Source: Neptuniibacter pectenicola
Lineage (GTDB): Bacteria; Pseudomonadota; Gammaproteobacteria; Pseudomonadales; Balneatricaceae
Direction: 5' to 3'
NCBI RefSeq assembly: GCF_001597735.1
Contig: NZ_LUTS01000011.1
Span: 1 to 64,000 of the forward strand
Length of the DNA: 64,000 nucleotides
Below, in pieces: positions 1 to 8,192 of the stretch. A program made the translations under genes and the position numbers. Each line of letters starts with the position of its first letter. Positions within the stretch are counted from its first letter, which is position 1. The notes under the pieces were generated by a model. That model did no database searches, had not been told where the DNA came from, and saw only the letters and a list, made by a program, of their open reading frames with translations.

Positions 1-209
1 TGCCAACTCGCCTCCAGCCTACGCCTCATATGATGTTCTTGTTCATCAGCTCGCAGTTTTGCGTCAGGCTTCCTTTAGACCGTCCCTCGCAGGTTGGCCC
101 TTGCCATTCGCTAGTAGTTATCATCTAATAAACGATATAAATCGCTATGGATGGTGACCTTCCTACAGAGGACTTTCACCTCATTAGTTCATGCCCATGC
201 TGGGCGTAC
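1..209 (-). mobile_element. Group II intron, 5' part (IIC-attC type), runs off the left edge
   Basis: Read on the minus strand, the segment starts at 209 with GTACGCCCAGCATGGGC. It continues with a GGTGAAAGTCCTC-type stem and a GCGAGCTGATGAACAAGAAC motif, both characteristic of bacterial group II intron domain I. The 5' exon on that strand ends in CGCCTTGT, which is the bottom strand of an attC R'' box (normally CGCCTTGTTAG). This is the known insertion point of group IIC-attC introns. The remaining domains and the intron-encoded reverse transcriptase would lie left of the window. The 5' end has GUACG rather than the usual GUGYG. Identification rests on recalled family motifs and on the exact attC junction. 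Confidence 0.8.
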
Positions 210-276
210 ACAAGGCGCTGCTACGGAAAACTTACTCGCTGGCGCTCCTAAATTTCCGCAGAGCGCAGCGTTAACT
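210..276 (+). other. attC site (interrupted by the intron)
   Basis: Imperfect inverted repeat with CGCTGC and CGGAAA boxes on the left (216-229) and complementary TTTCCGC and GCGCAGC on the right (253-269). It ends in GTTAACT (270-276), close to the GTTRRRY core. The left core starts as ACAAGG because the group II intron occupies the first bases of the R'' box. The unpaired extra bases between the boxes are typical of attC. It belongs to the cassette preceding the first visible ORF. Confidence 0.7.
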
Positions 277-281
277 TTCAT

Positions 282-788
282 ATGGTGCCAGTAATCAAAA
301 AAATTATTCTTCTAGGCTTGTTCTGCTTGAATGGGTGTACGTCTGCTGTAATGGGTGTGAACTGTTTGGATGCAAAGATCGAACGCGACTCCAGACCATT
401 GGAAGATCAGTACACCTTGACTATGACAGCAGGCGAGTCTCATCCATTGACGTACAGATATGGGTGTGAACAGTACTACTCCGTTCATTGTAGTGTTCGT
501 GGGAATTATTGGGAGTACCGTCAGATGGCGGACTTCGAACATCCTCCATACATCACGTTCTTGAATAATGGTGACGAGATATCTATCAGAGCTCCAAGCT
601 GCTATGTCGTGCACAATGACTCTCGCCCAGACTACAAGTGGTTCGAAATTCATGTGAATGGCCTACGGATGTTCATAATCGATATCCAAAATGGTCGGGC
701 GCATCTAAAAGAAGGACCAACCCATCTGCCAGAATCAAAAGAGTATTGGCTAGATTTCGATTATGCGTTTTCGAAATTCCCAAGTTAA
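282..788 (+). CDS. Cassette-encoded putative lipoprotein, function unknown
   Basis: 168-residue protein. An N-terminal hydrophobic stretch with two lysines ends in LNGC (residues 16-19), a plausible though imperfect lipobox (Asn at -2), so the product is probably exported and perhaps lipidated at Cys19. The mature part is rich in Cys, Tyr and Trp (cysteines near residues 28, 62, 70 and 107), suggesting disulfides in an extracytoplasmic domain. No family is recognised. The ORF fills the cassette between two attC sites: it starts 6 bases after the first core site and its stop codon touches the second. No good Shine-Dalgarno is visible, so expression probably depends on upstream read-through. 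Confidence 0.65.
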   Translation: MVPVIKKIILLGLFCLNGCTSAVMGVNCLDAKIERDSRPLEDQYTLTMTAGESHPLTYRYGCEQYYSVHCSVRGNYWEYRQMADFEHPPYITFLNNGDEISIRAPSCYVVHNDSRPDYKWFEIHVNGLRMFIIDIQNGRAHLKEGPTHLPESKEYWLDFDYAFSKFPS

Positions 789-854
789 CAAGGCCAGCCA
801 GAGGGGCAGCCAAACCGCTACGCGTTTTGGCTGCCCCTCTGGCTGGCGTTAGGT
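785..854 (+). other. attC site, nearly perfect palindrome
   Basis: Starts with the TTAACAAGGCC core and ends with GGCGTTAGGT (core GTTAGGT at 848-854, matching GTTRRRY). Between them are long complementary arms, GCCAGCCAGAGGGGCAGCC against GGCTGCCCCTCTGGCTGGC, with a short central loop. This is the clearest attC in the window and marks the end of the first cassette. Confidence 0.9.
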
Positions 855-866
855 GTCAGTCAGAAT

Positions 867-1196
867 ATGACAGAAGCAGATAGAGAAGTTATAGAAATCG
901 TTAAAGAGTTGTTTCGTAGTAAAAAGGGAGAACTCATTGACCCTGATGCTCTTCTTCAAGAGCAGATTGTTAAGTGGTCAATATATATGGCTGTTTTCTG
1001 TGTGGTCGCACTTGTGCCAGCAAAGATATTTGGAAGCTCTAGTAGTGAACAGATAAATGGGGTCTTATCAGGTGTAATAGGGGTGGCGTTCACACTCTTC
1101 TTTATTCACCTAAACATAAAATCGAAAAATCCAAGTTTTATATTGTATGGCCTTACTTGGTTATCGTTAATGGTGAGTTTATGGCTTGCAAGCTAA
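867..1196 (+). CDS. Cassette-encoded small membrane protein
   Basis: 109 residues. The N-terminal 30 residues are charged and cytosol-like. Three hydrophobic segments follow (about residues 36-54, 63-82 and 90-107), so this is a predicted three-helix inner-membrane protein. No family is recognised. It is the only ORF of its cassette, starting 12 bases after one attC core and ending just before the next. The visible basis is the hydropathy pattern and the cassette context; the function is unknown. Confidence 0.7.
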   Translation: MTEADREVIEIVKELFRSKKGELIDPDALLQEQIVKWSIYMAVFCVVALVPAKIFGSSSSEQINGVLSGVIGVAFTLFFIHLNIKSKNPSFILYGLTWLSLMVSLWLAS

Positions 1197-1201
1197 ATAC
1201 A

Positions 1202-1287
1202 CCTAACAAGGCTATCAAAAATTGTTCCGGCCAAAAAACGGCCTCCACTGGACGCGCTAACGCGCGCCTCTTATAGCGGCGTTATAC
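1202..1287 (+). other. attC site
   Basis: Left core CCTAACAAGGC and right core GGCGTTATAC (GTTATAC at 1281-1287, one mismatch to GTTRRRY) flank imperfect inverted repeats, including CCGGCC and GGCC elements and a CGCGCTAACGCGCG hairpin. The spacing of about 85 bases is normal for attC. It ends the second cassette. Confidence 0.75.
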
Positions 1288-1296
1288 GATACCAAT

Positions 1297-1566
1297 ATGA
1301 AAGTATGGAGTGAAGTCAAAGAAGAATTTGAGGCGGATGGCTCACTGAGAGACATCTACGTTGAAGAGATTGATCCCGCGCTATGGGAGGTTTTCATCGA
1401 GGGTGTAAGGGCATCAGCCTATAGGCATGAATTCACGCATGGTGGAGCTTCAATTGAAATCCCTTATGGCCTTATGGAAATTAAAAGGCTTCAGGAAACA
1501 GATCCAACAACCTTGATTATTTGGCTCAGGAACCTTAAGGGTCAGGTCTTGCATTGTGCATGTTGA
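1297..1566 (+). CDS. Cassette-encoded small protein, probably with an altered C-terminus
   Basis: 89-residue acidic, soluble protein with no recognised family. It starts 9 bases after the attC core, as cassette genes do, with no obvious Shine-Dalgarno. Its last ten or so codons lie in a GGGTCAGGTCTTGCATTGTGC sequence (1539-1559) that resembles an interspersed repeat seen again at 4643. The natural C-terminus and the cassette's own attC may therefore have been replaced. That no attC follows supports this reading. Confidence 0.5.
   Translation: MKVWSEVKEEFEADGSLRDIYVEEIDPALWEVFIEGVRASAYRHEFTHGGASIEIPYGLMEIKRLQETDPTTLIIWLRNLKGQVLHCAC
1539..1559 (+). repeat. Interspersed GGGTCAGGTCTT element, copy 1
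   Basis: GGGTCAGGTCTTGC matches the start of a second element at 4643-4656 (GGGGTCAGGTCTTA). Such GGGTCAGGTCTT and GGGACAGGCACC strings are familiar ends of REP-type elements mobilised by RAYT (IS200-like) transposases in marine gammaproteobacteria. That family link is from memory and was not checked. Here it overlaps the end of an integron cassette gene. Confidence 0.45.
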
Positions 1567-1618
1567 TTGCTGAGACTTTACTATGGCCCTGCACTCGCCT
1601 TAGATAGGTAGGAAAGTC

Positions 1619-1921
1619 TTAAGCGCGAAGATAAGACCACCCCGCGGCTTGTTGATGAGCAAGATACTGCACAGCGGCGTCCACCAGCTTAACGTCTGCC
1701 TGAGCGGTCAGGGATTGTGCTTGTAAGCTATTACGACACATGACCAATCGACTTAAAATATCCTCATCTGTCAAGGTGACCGCCACGGCCATCGCGGGGC
1801 CATTGACGACGATTTCTACTTGGGCATCCGGTTCTAATTTAAGCAAATTGCGCGCATTGTTTTGCGCGCGCTTTAATGCATCGACTGTGGGTGCATGGAT
1901 CAACAATTGAGTAACGGGCAT
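1619..1921 (-). CDS. DsrE-like small protein linked to the ABC importer
   Basis: 100 residues. The alternating strand-helix pattern, a central VNGPAMAVAV segment and a single cysteine in an MCRNSL context (around residue 62) resemble the DsrE/DsrF/YchN-like fold used in sulfur relay and polysulfide handling. It is the last gene of a four-gene minus-strand operon, 31 bases after the ATPase gene, with an AAGGACAG ribosome site 7 bases before the ATG. The pairing with a sulfonate-type importer suggests a role in handling the sulfur released, but this is inference from neighbourhood and one conserved Cys. Confidence 0.6.
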   Translation of the reverse strand: MPVTQLLIHAPTVDALKRAQNNARNLLKLEPDAQVEIVVNGPAMAVAVTLTDEDILSRLVMCRNSLQAQSLTAQADVKLVDAAVQYLAHQQAAGWSYLRA

Positions 1922-1952
1922 AGGGCTGTCCTTCTAAGCATTCTTCTAAAAA

Positions 1953-2684
1953 TTAAAGGGCATTCGCGATCTCTTGAGCCATTTTTTGTAATCTATCTGT
2001 GCCACGATCTCTTGGACGGGGTAGATCAATGGGTTTATCTAACACGACGTTCGCCGGTGAACCCGATAGTACAATGATTCGATCGGCTAAATACACCGCT
2101 TCTTCAATATCGTGGGTGATAAACATCACCGCTTTGCGCGTCTGTTCCCAGATCGCCAGTAACTGATCTTGTAAATGCTGACGGGTAATGGCATCCACCG
2201 CACTGAAAGGCTCATCCATTAACAATAAGTGAGGCTTGACGGCTAATGCTCTGGCAATGCCGCCCCGTTGTACTTGGCCGCCTGACAACTGGTGTGGCCA
2301 ACGATCAGCCAACGGGTCAAGGCGAGTTAGTTTAAGTACGTCGTCGACTCGGTTGCGTTTTTCTTCGGCGGTCAGTTTGAGCCCTGTCAGCCCATAAGCT
2401 ATATTGCTGCGCAATCGACGCCAAGGCATAAGGCGACCATCTTGAAACACCACGCTACGAGAGCGCCGAGTTTCGTCTTCCTCGACGTTGAGTGAAATAG
2501 TGCCATGACTGGCTGACGTCAGGCCAGCGACACAACGTAACAGTGTCGATTTACCAACGCCTGAACCACCAACGACGGCTATAAACTCGCCGTCTTCTAT
2601 TTGAAGATTCAAATGAGCAAACACGGGGTCAGGATTGTTACCGTAGTGATAACTCAGGTCTTCAATCTTTAGGATGGGCGCCAT
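1953..2684 (-). CDS. ABC transporter ATP-binding protein, SsuB/TauB/NrtD-like
   Basis: 243 residues, full length for the family. Walker A GGSGVGKST lies at residues 39-47, the LSGGQ signature at 133-137, Walker B LLLMDEP at 153-159, and the switch His follows in a FITHD motif. It energises uptake by the adjacent permease and binding protein. The start overlaps the permease stop by 16 bases, indicating translational coupling. The family covers nitrate, aliphatic sulfonate, taurine and pyrimidine-precursor importers, so the substrate cannot be read from this subunit alone. Confidence 0.9.
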   Translation of the reverse strand: MAPILKIEDLSYHYGNNPDPVFAHLNLQIEDGEFIAVVGGSGVGKSTLLRCVAGLTSASHGTISLNVEEDETRRSRSVVFQDGRLMPWRRLRSNIAYGLTGLKLTAEEKRNRVDDVLKLTRLDPLADRWPHQLSGGQVQRGGIARALAVKPHLLLMDEPFSAVDAITRQHLQDQLLAIWEQTRKAVMFITHDIEEAVYLADRIIVLSGSPANVVLDKPIDLPRPRDRGTDRLQKMAQEIANAL

Positions 2685-3451
2685 GTTAACACTCGCTTTT
2701 CAATGAAACCAAATAGGGTATCGCTCAAGGTGTAAACCAGAGAAATAATCAGCATGTAAACCACAACGACTTCGTAAGCACCGACGCCTGCCGCTGAATT
2801 CATCTCTTGCCCCATGCCGGGGACGCCCAACAATTCGGCGGCGATTAAGGTCATCCACGCTTGACCGATACCGGTACGAATACCGGAAAAAATACCGGTG
2901 GCAGCACCCGGTAAGGTTACTTGAAAGGTTTGGCGTAAGTGACCATTTTGGCCAAAAGCACGCGCCAGTTCATAAAAACGAGAGTCCACATTACGTACGG
3001 CAGAATAGGTTGCAAAGTAGTTTACCCAGAATACGCCTATGGCAATAACGAAGGCGGCGCCAGCATGGCTTACTTTAAACCAAGCGATGGCAAAGACCAC
3101 CCACGCCAATGGTGGAATGGGGCGTAGAATCCGCGCGAGCAAGGCATGTAATGCGTCTAGCAGCGATGAAGATGCCGCTAATGTACCCACTAAGAAACCA
3201 AGAAACGTACCAATCGCCAAGCCCCAGGCGTAATGAACTAAACTTGAGAGGACGGCGGGCATTAAACGCTCGGATGTCCATTCATCAACCAGTGCTTGTG
3301 GCAGTTTAAAGGGGTCTGGAATGGTGCCCGCCGCTGCCCAGCCTGCCGCTTGCGCGTATTTCCACAACAGGACAAAGGCTGCTAGCCCTAAGATTCCCAG
3401 TAAAGCACGCCCCCATCGTGAGCGTGTTAACGGATGAGCTTGCAAAGCCAT
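2669..3451 (-). CDS. ABC transporter permease, SsuC/TauC-like
   Basis: 260 residues with about six hydrophobic segments. A cytoplasmic EAA-type loop near residues 160-190 (ELARAFG...LPGAATGIFSGIRTGIGQ) contacts the ATPase. This is the BPD_transp_1 family. The gene lies 9 bases after the substrate-binding protein gene and overlaps the ATPase gene, so it is part of one operon. An AAGGAG ribosome site precedes the ATG. Confidence 0.9.
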   Translation of the reverse strand: MALQAHPLTRSRWGRALLGILGLAAFVLLWKYAQAAGWAAAGTIPDPFKLPQALVDEWTSERLMPAVLSSLVHYAWGLAIGTFLGFLVGTLAASSSLLDALHALLARILRPIPPLAWVVFAIAWFKVSHAGAAFVIAIGVFWVNYFATYSAVRNVDSRFYELARAFGQNGHLRQTFQVTLPGAATGIFSGIRTGIGQAWMTLIAAELLGVPGMGQEMNSAAGVGAYEVVVVYMLIISLVYTLSDTLFGFIEKRVLTWRPS

Positions 3452-3460
3452 AATGTGGAA

Positions 3461-4480
3461 TTACTCCTTAATCAGTTCGTTATAAAAACGAACATCAAAC
3501 AGGGCGTTTAGGTCAACGCTAGCTTTAAGTGTGCCTTGGCTGGCTTGGAAATCATGCATGGTACGCGTGCCATCTATAATGGCGTTCGGATCCGCTTGGA
3601 ACTGGTCGTGTGAGTTTTTCAGTGCATTTAAGATAATTTGTTTCGGTAAACGACCGCCACCCACGTATTTACCAACCGCTTTGGCTGCTTGCTCTGGGGC
3701 ATTACGCAGTTGATCGGTGGCGGCGATGTGTGCTTTCACGAGCGCTTTCACCACTTCAGGGTGCTCATTGATCAATGATTCACGCACGGCTAATACAGCG
3801 CCTGGCTGATGAGGGAACATACCCGAGCCCGAGGCTACGACTTTTGCATCGGATTTTTTATCACGAATAATGCTGACGACTGGCTCTAAAATAGCTGCGC
3901 CATCAACCGCTTCGGTCATTAGTGCTTGTTGTACCTGTGCTGCGCCTTGGTAAATGATATCGATATTTTGCTTAATCTCATCACGGCTCATCCCTAACTG
4001 GTTCTGCAACCAATATTGTAATACCGTTTCTGGCACTGAACCTCGAGGAAAGGTGGCGATAACGGCTTTACGGCCTTTATCTGCTTTAAAGCGGGCAAAC
4101 GCTGTTTTCGCATCACCACTTTCAAAGTAAGGAGACAGTTCGCCCAATGCGATCATGCTGATTTGTTCAACAATGTTAGAGGCAACTACTTTAATGTCTG
4201 CGCCTTTGGCACGGGCAACCATGGCAGGTCCAATACCAAGGTAGGCAACATCTAATTGACCGGCTAGCAGCGCTTGCACAATAGCGGGGCCATTTTGAAA
4301 TTGGAACAACTTAGGATCGCTAACGCCGGCGTTTTCCAAAGTGTCGCCTTCCAAAACAATAAAGGCTTGGGAAATAGGGATAATGGGCATATAGCCAATT
4401 TCAAGATTTTTGTCGGCCGCAGTCACTAAACTACTCCAGCCACATAAGAACAAGGTCATCAGTGCCACGAATCGGGACAT
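3461..4480 (-). CDS. Periplasmic substrate-binding protein, NrtA/SsuA/TauA-like (NMT1 family)
   Basis: 339 residues. A Sec signal peptide (about residues 1-21, ending VTAA) is followed by a two-lobed binding fold opening with LEIGYMPI and LPQ/QLDVAYLG-type segments typical of the SsuA/NrtA/THI5 superfamily. It is the first gene of the operon, with GGAG 8 bases before the ATG. It should capture a small anion or sulfonate in the periplasm and deliver it to the permease. The DsrE-like last gene of the operon favours an organosulfur substrate; nitrate, taurine or an amine precursor remain possible. Confidence 0.85.
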   Translation of the reverse strand: MSRFVALMTLFLCGWSSLVTAADKNLEIGYMPIIPISQAFIVLEGDTLENAGVSDPKLFQFQNGPAIVQALLAGQLDVAYLGIGPAMVARAKGADIKVVASNIVEQISMIALGELSPYFESGDAKTAFARFKADKGRKAVIATFPRGSVPETVLQYWLQNQLGMSRDEIKQNIDIIYQGAAQVQQALMTEAVDGAAILEPVVSIIRDKKSDAKVVASGSGMFPHQPGAVLAVRESLINEHPEVVKALVKAHIAATDQLRNAPEQAAKAVGKYVGGGRLPKQIILNALKNSHDQFQADPNAIIDGTRTMHDFQASQGTLKASVDLNALFDVRFYNELIKE

Positions 4481-4642
4481 TAGAGTACTCCAGAGAATTA
4501 AAGGTTGAGCATGGATTATATATGCTCCAAAAGAATATTAAAGTTTATTTAAATATCTTTTTGGAATAAAGAAATAAGCTATTTATGGGAAAGGAGTAGA
4601 TCGGGAGAGGAGTAGATGAACATTTTATATCAATGCATAAAC

Positions 4643-4656
4643 GGGGTCAGGTCTTA
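4643..4656 (+). repeat. Interspersed GGGGTCAGGTCTTA element, copy 2
   Basis: Shares GGGTCAGGTCTT with 1539-1550. The flanking sequence differs, so only the end of the element is common to both. The possible origin as a REP/RAYT-type element is inference. Confidence 0.45.
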
Positions 4657-4751
4657 ATTTTTCAACAATCTAACGCGTCGCTCTTTACTTTTTTTATTGC
4701 CGGAGTCTTGTTGTTGATGGATTTTGGCCAAAGGGGTGGCCTGAGGTAGGA

Positions 4752-4766
4752 GCTCACCCTGTGAGC
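4752..4766. repeat. Palindrome GCTCACCCTGTGAGC, copy 1
   Basis: Six-base arms GCTCAC and GTGAGC around CCT, followed by GA. A near-identical palindrome occurs at 8481-8495. Both lie in non-coding DNA beside GGDEF genes. It could be a REP-like hairpin or an operator. Confidence 0.55.
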
Positions 4767-5062
4767 GAAATAGAATAACCTAGCGGAATAACCTAGGACA
4801 GGCATTGTTGGAAAAGGGGTTAACATACCTGTCTCTATAATATGACCTTTCATATTTTGGCCCGTTGAGTGGCCGCTATCCTATAAAAACAAACGGCAAA
4901 AAATTTCAAAGCCTCTATCCCTGTGATATCTTCCCGAGCAACTTGTAGTTAACTGTTGTTGATGCAAACAGTGATAGTTGAAAATTTCGGATTAATTTGT
5001 ATGAAAAAACAAAAAAGCCAAACATCAGTACCACCCTGTGCCATAGCGTTTGATATAAGCGC

Positions 5063-6715
5063 ATGATGATCAATAAAACGCATAAGCGGTTATTCATACT
5101 ACTCTCTATAATGCTGTTTATAGCAGATACACTGTTTGTCACTATTAACTACGTTAGTGATAAACGCACCATGCAGCAGAGCTTGAGTCAGGACGGCCTG
5201 CAGCTGGAGCGATCATTTAACGTCGCATTCACCATGACGCTCAATAACATGTCTCAACTTGCGACGTTTATTGCTCGCTCAACAGAGGTGCAGCACTTAT
5301 TTTCCCAAGGGGTGCAAGCGGTTAAGAAAGAAGGAGGAGGTGCGGGAGGCGCTGAATCAGCACGCTTACGAGACATGCTATACGATAGTGTGTCGCCAGG
5401 GTGGGCTAAAATGACGGAAAAGTATCAGGTTCGTCAGCTGCACTTTCATCTTGGGCCGGGCTCTACCAGTTTTCTCCGTGTTCATAAGCCGCAGAGGTTT
5501 GGCGACAATATGGATAACCTTCGCCATATGGTGGTTGATGTGAATCGTGATGGTGATCCTCGACAGGGCTTTGAACTAGGGCGTGTATATTCAGGCCTTC
5601 GTGGCATCGTGCCGGTTTTTTCTGATAATCACCCCACACATCAAATTGGCGCTTTGGAGGTAGGGAACTCTTTTAAAACCTTGATTGATTCGTTGGGCTC
5701 TTCTATTGGGGGCAATATTGCGGTGTTGCTTAACGAGGCTAATGTTGAAAATGCGACGTGGTCTCGTCCAGATGAGCCTGAAAGCAGAGCGCCTTGTGGC
5801 TGTTTTATTGAAGCGACGTCATCACCCGAGCTGAGTACGTTATTAGCAGCGCGAGCAAATACTACTTGGGTTCCTCCGTCTAAAAAAGCACGTACGGTTT
5901 TGCTTAATCTGCCAAATGGCCCTGTTGCTTTAACTGAATTTGCGCTGTCAGATTATATAGGGGAGCGAGACGGCAGCGAGACGCCTGTGGGCCGCATTAT
6001 GATCTGGAAATCGGCCGCTGACGTTGTAGAGGAGTTGAACCATAATACTTGGATTAATATTGTCTTCGCGATCATCGGTTTTCTTATTATTGAACTGGCT
6101 CTTTTTTTTGGTATTCGCCTGGCATTGAGTCAACTTGAGGAGACCGTAGGTGAGCGGACACAAGAGATCCGAGTGCTTAATAGACAATTAGAAGAAATTG
6201 CACATCAAGACATGCTTACCGGTGTTTACAGTCGTCGTTACTTTATGCAGCGACTCCGGCAAGAGCTTAATCGTAGTCAGCGCTCTAAACACCCCATCAC
6301 GCTATTGATGGTAGATGTAGATCACTTTAAGCGTGTCAATGACACGTGGGGGCACCAAACCGGGGATCACGTGTTGACAGAACTAGGCAAGCTAATGATG
6401 AAAAATTGTCGAGGCTACGATGTGATTGGTCGCTATGGGGGAGAGGAGTTTTGTCTTTTGTTACCGGGTGTTGATGCAGTAACTGGTCTGCAAATGGCTG
6501 AGAAACTACGCGAGCGGGTTGAACGTCAAATCACGATACCGGGTGATGGTATACATGTGACTATTAGCATCGGTGTTGCGCTTTATGCCGAGGGTCAAAG
6601 CGCTGAAGAGTGGATTAACGCGGCTGACCAAGCATTATATAAGGCTAAAGGCAGTGGCAGGAATCGATGCTTACTGGCTGAAACGGCTAGATCCGAATCG
6701 CTGTCAACAATTTAA
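5063..6715 (+). CDS. Membrane diguanylate cyclase with periplasmic Cache-type sensor
   Basis: 550 residues. A transmembrane helix (about 9-28) is followed by a periplasmic sensor of roughly 290 residues. That sensor contains the LHFHLGPGSTSFLRVHKP and FGDN motifs of dCache_3-like domains. A second helix (about 332-352), a short coiled-coil linker and a GGDEF domain follow. The active site is RYGGEEF (GGEEF at 459-463), and an RGYD inhibitory I-site lies five residues upstream. It should therefore make c-di-GMP from two GTP with product inhibition, in response to an external ligand. It ends 65 bases from a convergent second cyclase gene. The ligand is unknown. Confidence 0.92.
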   Translation: MMINKTHKRLFILLSIMLFIADTLFVTINYVSDKRTMQQSLSQDGLQLERSFNVAFTMTLNNMSQLATFIARSTEVQHLFSQGVQAVKKEGGGAGGAESARLRDMLYDSVSPGWAKMTEKYQVRQLHFHLGPGSTSFLRVHKPQRFGDNMDNLRHMVVDVNRDGDPRQGFELGRVYSGLRGIVPVFSDNHPTHQIGALEVGNSFKTLIDSLGSSIGGNIAVLLNEANVENATWSRPDEPESRAPCGCFIEATSSPELSTLLAARANTTWVPPSKKARTVLLNLPNGPVALTEFALSDYIGERDGSETPVGRIMIWKSAADVVEELNHNTWINIVFAIIGFLIIELALFFGIRLALSQLEETVGERTQEIRVLNRQLEEIAHQDMLTGVYSRRYFMQRLRQELNRSQRSKHPITLLMVDVDHFKRVNDTWGHQTGDHVLTELGKLMMKNCRGYDVIGRYGGEEFCLLLPGVDAVTGLQMAEKLRERVERQITIPGDGIHVTISIGVALYAEGQSAEEWINAADQALYKAKGSGRNRCLLAETARSESLSTI

Positions 6716-6779
6716 ACGTAACAATGGAGCTAGGTTGTTTCTTAATATATGGTAGGTGATTAATAATATTATTTAATAG

Positions 6780-8192
6780 CTAAGAGAGCCTAAACTCTAC
6801 TTGGTTTCGACCCTGTTTTTTAACGTCGTACAGGGCATCATCAGCACGTTTTATTAAGCTATTTATGCAATCCCCCTCTTGGTAACGGGTAACACCGAAA
6901 CTTGCTGTAATCGTATGGACGGTAGTGAAATTATACGCTTCTATTTTTGTACGCAGGTTTTCAGCCATTGATGACCGGTTTTGATGGTCTTTGATTGGGG
7001 CAATAATTAAGAACTCTTCACCGCCCCAGCGGCCTAACGTATCTGAAAGCCGGATCGATTTTTTCATGAGTAATGCTAACTCCTGAAGCACAACATCACC
7101 CACATTGTGACCATACGTGTCATTAACTTGTTTGAAATTATCTATATCCAAGATAATGACTTCAAATGTGCCTTGCATGCGTTTAGCGCGATGGTACTCT
7201 TTTTCTAATGTTTTACTGAGCATATGACGGTTATACAGCCCAGTTAACTGGTCTTTATTAGATATTTCTTCTAGCTCTGTTTTCTGTTCAAGGATGTCTT
7301 GGTAATGGCGTAGGATGAACCAGCCCATGAGCCATAATAGGGCAGTGATAAAAATAGAAATAGCGACTTGTTCATACCAACTTGCTAACCAGTCTGTATT
7401 AGCTAATCCGACGATCACGACAAAGGGTAGATTGTCTACTTTGCGTATATTATACAATCGGCCTGTACCATCTAGCGGCGAAGTATGGGAGAAGGATTGG
7501 TTTTTCAGCTGTGACGTCATGAACTGTTCTAAAATAGGGGAGCCCGCTTTTTTGCCTAATGCTTGTGGCGACTCCGGTTGTCGTGCAAGTAAATTGAAAT
7601 GTCTATCTAAAATTGCAACAACACCGCCCCGACCAATATGCACTTTTTTTACCCATTGAGAGAAAAAGCTGAGATTAAGACCTAAACCTGCAAGCCCTTT
7701 ATTATCAGGAAATTTACGGGTTTGAATAACCATCATTTCACCAATGTTACTCATAAACATATTTGAAACATAGGTGTCTAATTTAGGGTTTTTCATCGGC
7801 ACATAGCACCATTCACGTTGGCTAGCATCAAACCCTACTTCTGCTGGGGTGTGAGTCATAATGCATTTATTATCGTTTAGCCCGACACCATTTGAGTAAG
7901 GTAAGGTTTGACGTTTTTTTTCTATTAACTGTGAAATACGAGCATGTTCAATGGGATCGTTTGTGGGGTAGGTTAATGCGGTTGTTGGAACGTTATCGAT
8001 AATATCTCGTAAGATGTAATCAGACGCATTAAAAGCACCTTTTATCCACTCACTCATTAGAAGGCTTGTTAGGGTAATGTTTTTTTTAGCTAGGTTTTTT
8101 TCTTGAGAGTATGAATGGTATAGAAAAATACCAAAAAAAGAGGCTGTACTGATAGTAAAAATAAAGTAATAAATAAATAATCTCTTTTTCAT
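6780..8192 (-). CDS. Membrane diguanylate cyclase with dCache_1-type sensor
   Basis: 470 residues. Helix about 5-24, a periplasmic dCache_1-like sensor to about residue 275 (with a REWCYVP segment), a helix about 276-296, then a GGDEF domain. The active site RWGGEEF (GGEEF at 390-394) and an RLSD I-site are intact, so a functional, feedback-inhibited cyclase is expected. The sensor differs from that of the convergent neighbour, so the two probably respond to different cues. The start is supported by a CAGGCAA ribosome site. Confidence 0.92.
   Translation of the reverse strand: MKKRLFIYYFIFTISTASFFGIFLYHSYSQEKNLAKKNITLTSLLMSEWIKGAFNASDYILRDIIDNVPTTALTYPTNDPIEHARISQLIEKKRQTLPYSNGVGLNDNKCIMTHTPAEVGFDASQREWCYVPMKNPKLDTYVSNMFMSNIGEMMVIQTRKFPDNKGLAGLGLNLSFFSQWVKKVHIGRGGVVAILDRHFNLLARQPESPQALGKKAGSPILEQFMTSQLKNQSFSHTSPLDGTGRLYNIRKVDNLPFVVIVGLANTDWLASWYEQVAISIFITALLWLMGWFILRHYQDILEQKTELEEISNKDQLTGLYNRHMLSKTLEKEYHRAKRMQGTFEVIILDIDNFKQVNDTYGHNVGDVVLQELALLMKKSIRLSDTLGRWGGEEFLIIAPIKDHQNRSSMAENLRTKIEAYNFTTVHTITASFGVTRYQEGDCINSLIKRADDALYDVKKQGRNQVEFRLS

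Larger units (their letters stand above)
210..1566 (+). mobile_element. Integron gene-cassette array (three cassettes visible)
   Basis: Three attC-like sites (210-276, 785-854, 1202-1287) separate three short plus-strand ORFs with almost no intergenic space, the hallmark of a cassette array. No integron integrase is visible, so the attI end must lie outside the window. The array stops after the third ORF, where no further attC is found. A GGGTCAGGTCTTGC repeat overlaps the end of that ORF. None of the cassette products is recognised, which is usual for chromosomal integrons. Confidence 0.75.
4481..5062. other. Intergenic region with promoter space and two repeats
   Basis: No convincing gene. 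It holds the upstream region of the minus-strand ABC operon, with a possible TATAAT -10 near 4515 read on that strand. It also holds the GGGGTCAGGTCTTA repeat (4643-4656) and the palindrome GCTCACCCTGTGAGC (4752-4766). The short minus-strand ORF at 4662-4853 is made of this repeat material and is not credible. Confidence 0.5.

Noticed and set aside
312-653. Minus-strand ORF opposite the first cassette gene
   Set aside because: It has no start context and overlaps the plus-strand cassette ORF; it is a shadow frame.
4662-4853. Short minus-strand ORF in the ABC upstream region
   Set aside because: Composed of repeat and palindrome DNA; no ribosome site; non-protein-like composition.
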